A DNA stretch of 64,000 nucleotides, taken from contig JACKAF010000006.1 of NCBI GenBank assembly GCA_020635235.1, forward strand, positions 1 through 64,000, given 5' to 3'. The DNA is from Pseudobdellovibrionaceae bacterium (GTDB taxonomy: Bacteria; Bdellovibrionota; FAC87; UBA2466; JACKAF01). The notes under the pieces are model-generated. The model saw only the letters and a program-made list of their open reading frames with translations, did no database searches and had not been told where the DNA came from. The first letter of the stretch is position 1. The number at the start of each line of letters is the position of its first letter. Position numbers and translations under genes: made by a program. Below, piece after piece: positions 8,270 to 17,045 of the stretch.

Positions 8270-10489
8270 ATGGGTCGAGCTCTATCTCTTGCCGTGTTTT
8301 TTTCCTTGGCTGCAGAATGCTTTCTTACAGTGGCGGCGTTTGCCAAGCCCACGGCGTTCATCGGGAAAATTCCTGGGGAATACTTAGACAAAGAAGAAGA
8401 CAGCACGTACTTGGGTTACGTACTTGTCGACGATAGATTGATCCAAAAAATCGAAGCAGTAGACGACGCTGAGGAAGCGGAAAAAGCTCTTAAGAAAGAA
8501 GGAGCTGAGGTTGTCGTCCTAAAACCGAAGGGCTCGCGCGCGTACGATGTCATTTACCCTGGCCTTATCGATCTCCACGGTCACAACAAGCAGAACATGC
8601 TTCCTACCTGGGATGCGGCTAAAGGGCAGTTCGCGAACCGCTTTGAATGGCGCAAGAAAGTTTCTAACTATCAGGAAGTACAGTCCAATAACATGAATCC
8701 CTGGTCGGCAAAGGCCGAGGCGCAAGTTGCGGCCTACCGTTGGTCAGAACTGCAGGCGATGGTTTTAGGAACGGCATTCTTGCAGGGCCATATGTTGAAC
8801 CACAAGAAATTTGCCATCCACTCAGTGGAAGATACGGGAGCCTACATCAGCAAGCGCAAAGCGATTAGTTCTGCGGGAGATATCATCGAGCCCGAGCGCG
8901 TGCACTTTTTGTGGAATGAATTGCGGCCCGTAATCCAAAAGCTCGGTTGTTTGGGGGAAGCTACGTGCTACGGAAAAGCGGTGGCGAAGTATCTGAAAGA
9001 CCACTGCGGGGATCTTCCGGAAGCAGCTACGAAGAACGTCTATTCCAAGGCTTCCTACGATTGGTTACTAAAGGGCGAAAAGACGCTTCGAAAACAGTGC
9101 GAAGTACCGGATGAGGAATCTTTCATCAACTATTTCACTGAAGTTTTCGGCGTTAAGCAACATAGCGAGTTTATTAAGCGCTACCTAGAATTGCAGGGAG
9201 CCCGTCGTTCCGCGCTCATCACCCATTTGGGAGAAGGCCGTCGTCTCGACCCTTACAACTGGACAGAGTTTCAAGTGTTGCGTTTGGCGGGACTTACAAT
9301 CCCCGGCGTGAGTTTCATTCACGGGGTGGGTCTCCGAGACGAAGATTTCAAAACGATGGCCGAGAACGAAATGGGTCTTGTATGGTCACCGTACTCCAAC
9401 TTCCTTCTGTACGGTGAGACTGTCGACGTCGAAGCGGCGAAGAAAGCGGGAGTGACGGTTGCTCTGGGTTCGGACTGGACACCCACGGGATCTAAAGGCG
9501 TACTCGAAGAGCTGAAATTGGCGCGCAACTATGTTCTGAAGTCGAAATTTTCCCGCAAACTTTTCAGCGATCAAGAACTCTACTACATGGTCACGAAATA
9601 TCCCGCGAAGATCATGAACCATTACGGCTTTGAGAAAAAAGGCGAGCACGGGGTAGGGACACTGCAAGTGGGAGCGATGGGTACTTTGATTGCGACTCGA
9701 TCGGCGAACTCGAATCCGTACACCAACCTGGTGGCCCACGTGAACGTGCAGGACGTGAATTTGGTCGTCATCGACGGTACACCGGTTTACGGGAACAAGA
9801 GCTACTTGGATGAATTCAAGGATCTGGAAACTGAGCAGATTTCTGAAAAAGTCTTTGCGGCGACTCCCACTAAAGATCCGGACGCATTTCCGAGTTTTGG
9901 AGCGAGTTCGCAAAAAGTCGGCCAGGCGGCGGCGGCAATCGATCTTGCGAAGTCTACTCGCTGTGGCTTTGACGAACCGAAGTTGCTTGTGATCCAGGAG
10001 TCCGAGGATTTCGCAAAGAAGGTAAAACCCTTCATCACCGCTACCAAAGGTTCCGGCCACGAGGGCTTAAACCTCGATACGTACAGCGGTATTGTAAGGT
10101 ACTTGGGGGTTGCGCTGCTCTCTCAAAGCAAGAACGCCCAAACCAAGTCAAAGTACGCGCCGAAGTCCTTTCCGCCACTCTACAGCTGCGACGACGCGAG
10201 CTACACCAAAAGAATCACGCACATGGTGCTTCCGGATGGGAATGACGAAGCGGATCAAAACTCCGAAGATCGCACTGAATTGCGGGTGGAAATGGAACTC
10301 TACAGTTACAAAAAAGGCGATGAGTGGAAGTACACGCTGCCCCAGGAGCTCGCCATCCGCTATGACCTCCCCCACTTCGAAGAAGTCCTCGATCTCGAAA
10401 AGGAAAAGCAGGAAGTGGTCGTGGATGTTTCCTTGAATACCCGTTCCCGGGAGTTCGCGGAACTGATCGATTTCTTGACTGGTAAATAA
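8270..10489 (+). CDS. Secreted amidohydrolase-superfamily protein
   Basis: This 739-residue protein starts with a Sec signal (MGRALSLAVFFSLAAECF...AFAK). The metal-binding strand-1 motif is IDLHGHNK (HxH). A TIM-barrel core follows, with AALITHLGEGRR-like and IHG segments and the terminal metal Asp in VALGSDWTPTG, as in imidazolonepropionase/triazine-hydrolase relatives. About 170 extra C-terminal residues after the amidohydrolase fold (from about residue 570) are unassigned. It probably hydrolyses a C-N bond in the periplasm; the substrate is unknown. ATG 8270 is chosen over GTG 8222 because the signal peptide begins there. Confidence 0.82.
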   Translation: MGRALSLAVFFSLAAECFLTVAAFAKPTAFIGKIPGEYLDKEEDSTYLGYVLVDDRLIQKIEAVDDAEEAEKALKKEGAEVVVLKPKGSRAYDVIYPGLIDLHGHNKQNMLPTWDAAKGQFANRFEWRKKVSNYQEVQSNNMNPWSAKAEAQVAAYRWSELQAMVLGTAFLQGHMLNHKKFAIHSVEDTGAYISKRKAISSAGDIIEPERVHFLWNELRPVIQKLGCLGEATCYGKAVAKYLKDHCGDLPEAATKNVYSKASYDWLLKGEKTLRKQCEVPDEESFINYFTEVFGVKQHSEFIKRYLELQGARRSALITHLGEGRRLDPYNWTEFQVLRLAGLTIPGVSFIHGVGLRDEDFKTMAENEMGLVWSPYSNFLLYGETVDVEAAKKAGVTVALGSDWTPTGSKGVLEELKLARNYVLKSKFSRKLFSDQELYYMVTKYPAKIMNHYGFEKKGEHGVGTLQVGAMGTLIATRSANSNPYTNLVAHVNVQDVNLVVIDGTPVYGNKSYLDEFKDLETEQISEKVFAATPTKDPDAFPSFGASSQKVGQAAAAIDLAKSTRCGFDEPKLLVIQESEDFAKKVKPFITATKGSGHEGLNLDTYSGIVRYLGVALLSQSKNAQTKSKYAPKSFPPLYSCDDASYTKRITHMVLPDGNDEADQNSEDRTELRVEMELYSYKKGDEWKYTLPQELAIRYDLPHFEEVLDLEKEKQEVVVDVSLNTRSREFAELIDFLTGK

Positions 10490-10574
10490 AAAATATTTAC
10501 ATATGCCGATGGAGGTGGCTCCAAAGCATTGCGGGGCAGGCCTTTTGAGGCGCCTTAGCGCGTCAGAAGCGCCT

Positions 10575-10601
10575 TAAGTACTTAAGAATAAAAGCCGATA
10601 A
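10575..10601 (+). promoter_or_regulatory. Sigma28 (FliA-type) promoter of the receptor-cyclase operon
   Basis: TAAG (10575-10578), exactly 15 bases, then a perfect GCCGATAA (10594-10601) match the flagellar sigma28 consensus TAAA-N15-GCCGATAA. The start site would be near 10609, with a leader of about 17 bases to the ATG at 10626 and GGAG at 10609-10612. Confidence 0.65.
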
Positions 10602-10625
10602 GCTCGTTGGAGAATTATCTTTACC

Positions 10626-12803
10626 ATGAGCTTTGGGCTAAAAATGCTGGGTGTGTTGGGGCTCTTACTTTGCCCCTCCCTGTGGGCGAATTCGCCAATG
10701 GCGGCCCCGATTCCCGTCATTAAGGTCTCCGACTCGCTCGACCAGAAGGCCAATCAGGACATTCTCTATTTTCTGGATGAGAAAAACGAGCTGCAAGCGA
10801 AAGATGTCATCGGACAGAAACACCCTTGGACCGTTCCGGAGTCTGCGAATCTGACCTTTGGTTTGGAAACGACTACGGTTTGGGTGCAGGCTCACTTTCT
10901 GAACGAATCCAAAGCCCCCAAAACTGTTTATTTTGAATTTAACCCGGTCTTCTTGGAACAGATCCAGGCTTACGATGAAACTGGTAAGGCCTTGGACTCA
11001 GTGGGTTCTGCGCTCCCGATGCGGCGCTTTGAAAGTGTTCCCGCTCTAAAGTTCGAAGTTCCCCCCGGGAATAGTGTGCGCTACTTCTCCGTGAAGAGCC
11101 GCTCCAACTCGCTCGCGACTGTGGTGCGATCTTCCCCAATGCACGAAGTGAAGCGTGAATTCGACTTGGCCGTGTTTTGCACGCTCATCGGCGGACTCTT
11201 GCTGCTGATGATTTATCATATCTTCCTGTTTGTGACCTATCCGAACCGCACGTATTTGTTTTATTCGCTTTTTGTAGCGTCGACGATACATTTCACCGTC
11301 TCGTTTAGTTCCTACCACAAGGCAATTCTTCCGGACGTTATCTTTGGTTTCCATACAGATTTTTGGTGGTCGGCTCTTTCTGCGCCCATTCTATTGTTCT
11401 TTATCTATCTCTTTTCCGCGGCTTTGCTTGATCTCTTTCCAAAGAAGCCATATTTCTCGAGCAAGGACCGACTCAAGTCGTTGCTGCTGGTTCTGCCAGC
11501 GATGGACTTACTAACTATACTAGCGGTTTTTGCGACTAACAGCGCCTACGCGCTGATTCCCGTGCGGTTTTTCGCGCTCATACACATGTTGGTGCTTCCG
11601 TCCGTTGGTGTCGTTCTCTGGACCAGAAGCCGGAGCAATAGCATCAGCCTGTATTACGCTGTGTCCTGGATCCCGTTTACGATGGGGGCCTTCTTCATTG
11701 TGGCCTGGTTGTCCGGCGCCGTCGAACACGCTTACATCTATTCTTGGGGCCTTCCTATCGGGGCCCTATGCCAATCACTACTATTAGCATTCGCAGCGGG
11801 ACAGCAGCTCAACGTTGTGACTCAAGACAAGCTCAAAGAACAACGCGACAAACTGCGAGTAATGGATGAACTCGAAAACAAAGTCGTGAAATTAAAGCGT
11901 CGCGATCAGGTTATCCGATCGTTTGTGAGTCTCGACGTGGTCGAGGAGCTGGACAGAGGCGAAGACCCGCTGCTGTATCAGCCCCGGAACCTGAGCAAGT
12001 GCATCACCTTCATGGACATGCATAACTATACGACTTTCTTTGAGACCTATTCCGCATTTGAATGCCAAAAGACAATCAATGAGTTTTTTAAGATAGTGAA
12101 CGATGCCGTGTATGCAGAGCGAGGTACGGTGGACAAGATCATTGGTGACGCGATGATGATAGAGTTCTCTGATCCTAACTCTTGCTTGAAAGCCATTGTG
12201 GAGCTGCGCAAGAATCTGTCGGCAGCCAATCGTCAGCGCTTTGAACAGAATCTAGAGCTACTGCAGTTCGGAACGGGTATTTCGCACGGAACAATGCTAT
12301 CTGCCAACTTCGGGTCGAACCACAAGATTGACCGGACCCTGATCGGGGACCCTGTGAACGTGGCGTCTCGTTTGGAGACGATCACGCGGCAGTTTGAAGT
12401 CGATATTCTATGCTCCAAGGAGTTTATTGACTTGCAACACGACTATCAGTTCTATCGCCCCGCCGGCTACGTCCTGCTCAAGGGGAGAGCCAAGAAGTCC
12501 TTGGTATACGAGATTTTCGAACACCACCCTCCTGCGGTTATCGAATGGAAACTGTCCACACGCGGGAAGATCATGGAAGCGATCAAGCTTGAACTTGCAG
12601 GAAAATACCATGAAGCGCTGGCTGCCATACAGACTTTGATAGACGTGTGTCCGCCACATACTTTACGGCCCGATACGCCCATGGATCCGACCCTTCATGC
12701 TATGGTTCGAGCCATCGAAGAGAAAATGCGTCAGTTGGAATTGAAAGTGCCTACCAAAGAGGAACTTTCTCAGCTTATGGATCAACACAGGAAGGTGGCC
12801 TAG
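10626..12803 (+). CDS. 7TMR-DISM receptor with class III adenylate/guanylate cyclase domain
   Basis: This 725-residue membrane protein has a signal peptide, then a periplasmic 7TMR-DISMED2 sensor of about 140 residues (ending FSVKSRSN). Seven hydrophobic helices follow (about residues 180-400), then a short coiled coil (KLKEQRDKLRVMDELENKV). The C-terminal class III cyclase domain has its first metal Asp in ITFMDMHNYT, second metal site and purine-contacting Lys in VDKIIGDAMM, and transition-state Asn in IGDPVNVASRLE. The Lys favours ATP, so cAMP is the likely product. An ~80-residue tail ends the protein. It heads an operon with SDR and PilZ-acyltransferase genes behind a sigma28-like promoter, suggesting control with motility. 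Confidence 0.92.
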   Translation: MSFGLKMLGVLGLLLCPSLWANSPMAAPIPVIKVSDSLDQKANQDILYFLDEKNELQAKDVIGQKHPWTVPESANLTFGLETTTVWVQAHFLNESKAPKTVYFEFNPVFLEQIQAYDETGKALDSVGSALPMRRFESVPALKFEVPPGNSVRYFSVKSRSNSLATVVRSSPMHEVKREFDLAVFCTLIGGLLLLMIYHIFLFVTYPNRTYLFYSLFVASTIHFTVSFSSYHKAILPDVIFGFHTDFWWSALSAPILLFFIYLFSAALLDLFPKKPYFSSKDRLKSLLLVLPAMDLLTILAVFATNSAYALIPVRFFALIHMLVLPSVGVVLWTRSRSNSISLYYAVSWIPFTMGAFFIVAWLSGAVEHAYIYSWGLPIGALCQSLLLAFAAGQQLNVVTQDKLKEQRDKLRVMDELENKVVKLKRRDQVIRSFVSLDVVEELDRGEDPLLYQPRNLSKCITFMDMHNYTTFFETYSAFECQKTINEFFKIVNDAVYAERGTVDKIIGDAMMIEFSDPNSCLKAIVELRKNLSAANRQRFEQNLELLQFGTGISHGTMLSANFGSNHKIDRTLIGDPVNVASRLETITRQFEVDILCSKEFIDLQHDYQFYRPAGYVLLKGRAKKSLVYEIFEHHPPAVIEWKLSTRGKIMEAIKLELAGKYHEALAAIQTLIDVCPPHTLRPDTPMDPTLHAMVRAIEEKMRQLELKVPTKEELSQLMDQHRKVA

Positions 12804-13600
12804 TGCATTTCAGCGCTTGGAAAAAATCAAATTTCGGTGGATCCGACTGGGGTCTCGTTACTGGAACCACCAGTGGGATTGGCAAAGAGTATGCGGAGGC
12901 ATTAGCCAAACTGGGTTGCAACCTGATTTGCGTCTCTAATGAAAGTGGTCCACTTGAGGTTCAGAAATCCGAGCTCGAGTCCAAACACGGCATCCGTGTG
13001 AGGACTCTGGAACTTGACTTGCGTGACATCGAGGAGACCAAGGCGGTCGCCGCTTCCCTGGCGAATGAACCCATCAAGGTACTCATCAACAACGCCGGCT
13101 TTGGCTTGAAGGGTCCTCTGCAGACGCATCCGGTTCAGGATTATATCGACGTCATAAACGTAAACGCCGTGGCACCCGTTGTTTTTACCCGTGCCTTGTT
13201 ACCCGGAATGCAAAAATCTGGCTCTGGATTTGTGATCCACGTGGCTTCTATCAACGCGGTGGTTCCGATTCCAAACAACCAAGTGTACACGGCAACGAAA
13301 GCTTTCTGCTTTAGCTATGCGGCCGCGGTTGCGCGGGAGAACAAGAACTCAGGCATACGTTTCCAATTGGTCTTACCCAGCACTACGAGGACCCCTTTCC
13401 ATGATCGGCAGGGGGCGCATCCCGGTCGAGGGGCAATGCTTCCCGAGACGGTCGTCGAGGCATCGTTGCGGGACGTGAACCAGCATTTTTGTATTCCACA
13501 CAGGGGCGATAGATTTCTCGCGAGCATTTTTCCCTTCTTACCAAGAGTGTTTGCGATAGATCTGGCAGGTTACATATTGAAGAAACGGCTAGGCGTATGA
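12803..13600 (+). CDS. Short-chain dehydrogenase/reductase (SDR)
   Basis: This 265-residue classical SDR has the cofactor motif TGTTSGIG, the structural NNAG, and catalytic Ser (HVASINA) and YxxxK (VYTATK). A C-terminal hydrophobic stretch resembles 17-beta-hydroxysteroid dehydrogenase/3-ketoacyl reductase relatives (KAR/DHRS type). The start is GTG 12803, whose first base is the last base of the cyclase stop (TAGTG), with GGAAGGTGG upstream. Reading further upstream would overlap the cyclase. It likely reduces a lipid or ketoacyl substrate with NAD(P)H. Its stop overlaps the next start (ATGA), so it is translationally coupled. Confidence 0.9.
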   Translation: MHFSAWKKSNFGGSDWGLVTGTTSGIGKEYAEALAKLGCNLICVSNESGPLEVQKSELESKHGIRVRTLELDLRDIEETKAVAASLANEPIKVLINNAGFGLKGPLQTHPVQDYIDVINVNAVAPVVFTRALLPGMQKSGSGFVIHVASINAVVPIPNNQVYTATKAFCFSYAAAVARENKNSGIRFQLVLPSTTRTPFHDRQGAHPGRGAMLPETVVEASLRDVNQHFCIPHRGDRFLASIFPFLPRVFAIDLAGYILKKRLGV

Positions 13601-15099
13601 GTCAAAAGACGGCAAAACTAGAAGTCGCGGAAACTCAGGAAGTAGATCCTCAAACAAGGGAACTGCAACCTGTTCAAGCGCCCAAAGTTGAGCGCCGGGA
13701 ATCCAAGCGCATCCTTTTCTATAGAGGCGAGTTTCCCGAGGCGAAGATTGAGTTTGCCGGGCGCACCTATGATGCCGAAGTTTACGATCTATCTACAAAT
13801 GGCATAGGGATCCTTCCTAAGCAGGCGATCCCCGGACTCGACACGATTGCCCAGAAGTTTTACGTGCGAGTGGGTGAAACGAGCCCCCGCGAAGCTACTC
13901 TCCGCAACATCAGTCATATCAAGTTTGCGGGATCCTTCCGGCTTAAACTAGGTGTGCGGACTGCAGACTTGGACCGATCCAAGGTTTGCGAACACAGCCT
14001 GCTACCGTGCACCGAGAACATGCCGCTTGCGTACTGTGATGACCCCATCGCTTTCAGTCGTACTCTGCTTTTTAACGTCAGCCACTTTTCGAATAATGGA
14101 TTGGTGCTTCGAACCAAGAGCGTAAACGGCAATTTTTTTACTGGCTTGAAGATGGATCTGAAGCTGATGATGCCCGCTCGTGGGGAGTATAGCTCCGTCG
14201 TCGAAGTGGCGGCGATTCAGGAGGAGGGGGATATAGTCCTTCTTTTCTGTACGTGGCAGCACTGTCCAGACAATCTGAAAAATAGCGTTTCTGAGTTTTT
14301 GTTGATGACGGTCCCGGGCATGACGATTCAACAGTTGCGCGATTCGGGTTTTCTGGTGGCCGATCTTGAAAAAGCCTTTCTTTTTAAAAGCGCGCAGACG
14401 GCCGAAGAGGTGGAAAACATCCTCAGACTTCGCCTAAAAGCCGCCAAGGCGGAAGGTAGATGGCTTGATACGGAAGACTTTACGTTGATGCGTGATCCCT
14501 GGGATAGGCATTCCCGCCAGGTATACTGCGAAGTAAACGGGCGCATTGTTTCTGCCGCTCGCGTGGTGTTCAACAACGGACTCCCTGAGCGTAGCGAACA
14601 CGTGAGCTACGGAGTCGAAATCCCGGAATGGCTTTGGAAAGAGGGTTTTGTCGAAGGCTCCCGCGTTTGTACCGATCCAGATTTTCGAGGCACCGATGTG
14701 TTCTTTAAAATGCTCCAACAGCTTTCTCACATCGTGACGCAGTCGGGACACCGTTACGCCGTTATGAACTGCGTAGATAGCCTGGTTCCTGTGTACAAAA
14801 AGATGCTGGGAGTAGAGTCACTCGACCAACGCTTCCACACACGTTTTATGCAAAAGGATGCGCTCAACCTGCTCTACATAGACTTCCGAGCCCTGCAGGT
14901 TGGCGTGAACAGCAAAGTACAAACGTGGGCGGTTAACGCGCCGATTGGTGATCATGTCATCGAAAAAGGGCAGTTGAAGCTCTTTTGGTGGGAAAAACTC
15001 ATCCGCGCCTCGTTCCGTCCTCTGCACAGTCTGATTTCATTCCTGGCGATGCGCCGGAGGTACAAAAAGGCCTCCCAAAATCTACAGACTAAGAACTAG
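13597..15099 (+). CDS. PilZ domain fused to GNAT/N-acyl amino acid synthase-like domain
   Basis: This 500-residue protein has an N-terminal PilZ domain with the c-di-GMP signature RRESKR (residues 33-38) and DLSTNGIGI. A second PilZ-like beta region spans about residues 130-230. The C-terminal half (about 270-430) resembles the GNAT-fold N-acyl-amino-acid/autoinducer synthase family (LRLRLKAAKAEG..., RVCTDPDFRG, HRYAVMNCVDSLVPVYKKMLG). A basic, weakly hydrophobic tail may touch the membrane. It could make or acylate a lipid under c-di-GMP control. It is coupled to the SDR and cyclase, joining cAMP and c-di-GMP signalling in one operon. The acyltransferase assignment is from motifs only. Confidence 0.8.
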   Translation: MSQKTAKLEVAETQEVDPQTRELQPVQAPKVERRESKRILFYRGEFPEAKIEFAGRTYDAEVYDLSTNGIGILPKQAIPGLDTIAQKFYVRVGETSPREATLRNISHIKFAGSFRLKLGVRTADLDRSKVCEHSLLPCTENMPLAYCDDPIAFSRTLLFNVSHFSNNGLVLRTKSVNGNFFTGLKMDLKLMMPARGEYSSVVEVAAIQEEGDIVLLFCTWQHCPDNLKNSVSEFLLMTVPGMTIQQLRDSGFLVADLEKAFLFKSAQTAEEVENILRLRLKAAKAEGRWLDTEDFTLMRDPWDRHSRQVYCEVNGRIVSAARVVFNNGLPERSEHVSYGVEIPEWLWKEGFVEGSRVCTDPDFRGTDVFFKMLQQLSHIVTQSGHRYAVMNCVDSLVPVYKKMLGVESLDQRFHTRFMQKDALNLLYIDFRALQVGVNSKVQTWAVNAPIGDHVIEKGQLKLFWWEKLIRASFRPLHSLISFLAMRRRYKKASQNLQTKN

Positions 15100-16934
15100 G
15101 GCTCTTCCTCAAACAGCACTTCGTATAAATCCTTCCACGCAGGTTTTTTAGCTTTCAGCGTGTTCGAGTTAAAAAAGAGGGTGTCCTGAAAGGCTGCGAG
15201 ATCCTCTTTGTATTCCTCTGGCGACTCCGGCAGCCAAAAGCCAATCGCTCGAAAGCGCGGGTATTTTTCGTAGCGTTTGGAAAAATACACGGAGGGGACA
15301 ACGGCCTCGAGCGTCTTCTCCGCTTCGTGTGCGGCTCGGGCGACTACACGAGCCTGAGCCGATCCGGGGTAGCTTTTCCCGAGTAGTTTGAGTTTACCTA
15401 AAGTGCTGCCAAGTTCCCGAGTGCGCAGGTCCGTTCTAAACATCTGCAAAGCGGGAACAGCAAACTGCAGATCCAAAGCCCGTTCAAATCGCTTCTCCTT
15501 GTCCTCGAATAGAAAGGCTTTGAGAGCGACTGCCAGTTTTTCGAGTTGTGGGATCAGTTGAAGCCGCAAAACTTTCCCGTCGACTGACGCAAAGGTGAAG
15601 AAATCCTTACCTTCGGGGTATCCATCCGAGCTTTTATCCACGCGCCCTTGGTACCCGGAGTCACTGAGCGAAGCGGAAACCAGGTAAGGGAGTGTGTTTG
15701 CGACCGCTGCAGGTTCATCCTTTTTGAGAACTTCCCATTTATCCAAAGCGGCTCTTGCCTTTTCTGGAAGTCCTCTCTTCTGAAACTGCTCAGCTTGGCG
15801 TTTGAGGCGCTGGCCCAGTCGGTGGAAACTGCTGTTTAACTCGTAGAAAAATGTGCGGTACGGAAGACCTAGAAAACTCTGGACCTGCGCAGACCCCGAA
15901 GTGAACCGCGTGTACGTTGAGAGTTCAGTCGCAAGCTCCACGCCTTGCATAAAGCAGGCATCTGCAATGAAATTATCGATGGGGCGTTTGGACTCTAATA
16001 CTTCTTCGTGGATCTGCCGTAATGAGTCCGCAAGTTCCGAACCCGATAGGTGACTGACTTGGGCCTTATCCCGCACGAGCCAACCTTTTCCGTGCCCCCA
16101 AAGAATAATCATGTAGTGTTGCGCGGGGTATTGCTTCATTCCCCAGGATATAAAGTCGACGAAACGCGCCTTTTTGGAATCTAGGTAGCGTTCCTCTTTG
16201 AAATCCACGAGCGGAGAATGTCGATCCCAAACGGTTTGCTTTTTGAAGTAATCGACTTCTTGAATCTTGTATTCCTGCGTGCTTTGAAAAATGTGCAAAC
16301 GTTGTATTCCATTGTCGCCTTCGCCATCGTGCTGGACGATAACGTCTTTACGAAGCGTAGATCCTGCCCGTTCGCCGCCAGAAAAATCGGTTTCCATCTC
16401 ATAGATATCCCAAAGGGAGTAGGGATGGAGATCGTTGTCGGCATCCATCGCGACGAGGATGGTCCACTTTTTGTAGCAGTCTTTGCGCGCACGACTTCTA
16501 ATCTTCTGACCGTCCTTAGCGGTGCCCGTTTCGAGCTCTTTGTTAAAATCCGTATACGCTCTCTGCAGTAGGCAGTTTTTCGTATCTGCCTCGTTTTTCT
16601 TTTGGCATCCCAGTGTCGTGGGGTCTTTCTTCAGGTACTTTTCACGAGCGTATTTTTCGAAATTGAACTGGTAAAGTTTCGCTGACCGAACTTCTGCGGG
16701 TTGTTTACTAAACCAAGCGTCTTCGCATGAAACCGTAGGAAACCAAGAGGGCTGTTCAGTCTCTTTTTTAGCAAGATCCCACTTCGTTTGTAGGGACTTT
16801 GGAAAGTCTTTGAGTGTTTTTGGCCATTCCCGCGCCAGAGTTTCGTGTACAGGGACCCACAACAGAAGTTGGACTAGAAAAGATAAAGCAGTGAAGTTTT
16901 TGGTTTTCTTCTTTGGATCCCTGGTATAGCTCAT
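15096..16934 (-). CDS. Secreted C11 (clostripain)-like cysteine peptidase
   Basis: This 612-residue protein begins with a charged N-terminus and a Sec signal (LSFLVQLLLWVPVHETLA). The caspase-like core has the catalytic His in MIILWGHGKGW (near residue 281) and catalytic Cys in FIADACFMQGVELA (near residue 324), as in clostripain. A strand motif VAMDADNDLHPYSLWDIYEME precedes it. The C-terminal ~250 residues are unassigned. It should cleave after basic residues outside the cytoplasm. ATG 16934 follows AAAGGGGG; the upstream Met at 16961 lacks the site. Its stop overlaps the PilZ-fusion stop, and it is divergent from the UDG-fold gene. Confidence 0.85.
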   Translation of the reverse strand: MSYTRDPKKKTKNFTALSFLVQLLLWVPVHETLAREWPKTLKDFPKSLQTKWDLAKKETEQPSWFPTVSCEDAWFSKQPAEVRSAKLYQFNFEKYAREKYLKKDPTTLGCQKKNEADTKNCLLQRAYTDFNKELETGTAKDGQKIRSRARKDCYKKWTILVAMDADNDLHPYSLWDIYEMETDFSGGERAGSTLRKDVIVQHDGEGDNGIQRLHIFQSTQEYKIQEVDYFKKQTVWDRHSPLVDFKEERYLDSKKARFVDFISWGMKQYPAQHYMIILWGHGKGWLVRDKAQVSHLSGSELADSLRQIHEEVLESKRPIDNFIADACFMQGVELATELSTYTRFTSGSAQVQSFLGLPYRTFFYELNSSFHRLGQRLKRQAEQFQKRGLPEKARAALDKWEVLKKDEPAAVANTLPYLVSASLSDSGYQGRVDKSSDGYPEGKDFFTFASVDGKVLRLQLIPQLEKLAVALKAFLFEDKEKRFERALDLQFAVPALQMFRTDLRTRELGSTLGKLKLLGKSYPGSAQARVVARAAHEAEKTLEAVVPSVYFSKRYEKYPRFRAIGFWLPESPEEYKEDLAAFQDTLFFNSNTLKAKKPAWKDLYEVLFEEEP

Positions 16935-16972
16935 TTCTGGCCCCCTTTGCCTCAAATTCATGAACTAAAGTA

Positions 16973-17000
16973 TTTACTGCGATGTGGCAATCGGTATAAG
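16973..17000 (+). promoter_or_regulatory. Possible sigma70 promoter for the secreted UDG-like gene
   Basis: TTTACT (16973-16978), 16 bases, then TATAAG (16995-17000). The start would be near 17007, about 39 bases before ATG 17046, which has GGGAGGGGG just upstream. Confidence 0.45.
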
Positions 17001-17045
17001 GCTTTTGATGAAAGCTTAAAAATGGCTATTGCACGGGAGGGGGCC

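Noticed and set aside
9386..10060. Long minus-strand open frame inside the amidohydrolase gene
   Set aside because: It is a shadow of the amidohydrolase with Arg/His-rich composition and no motif.
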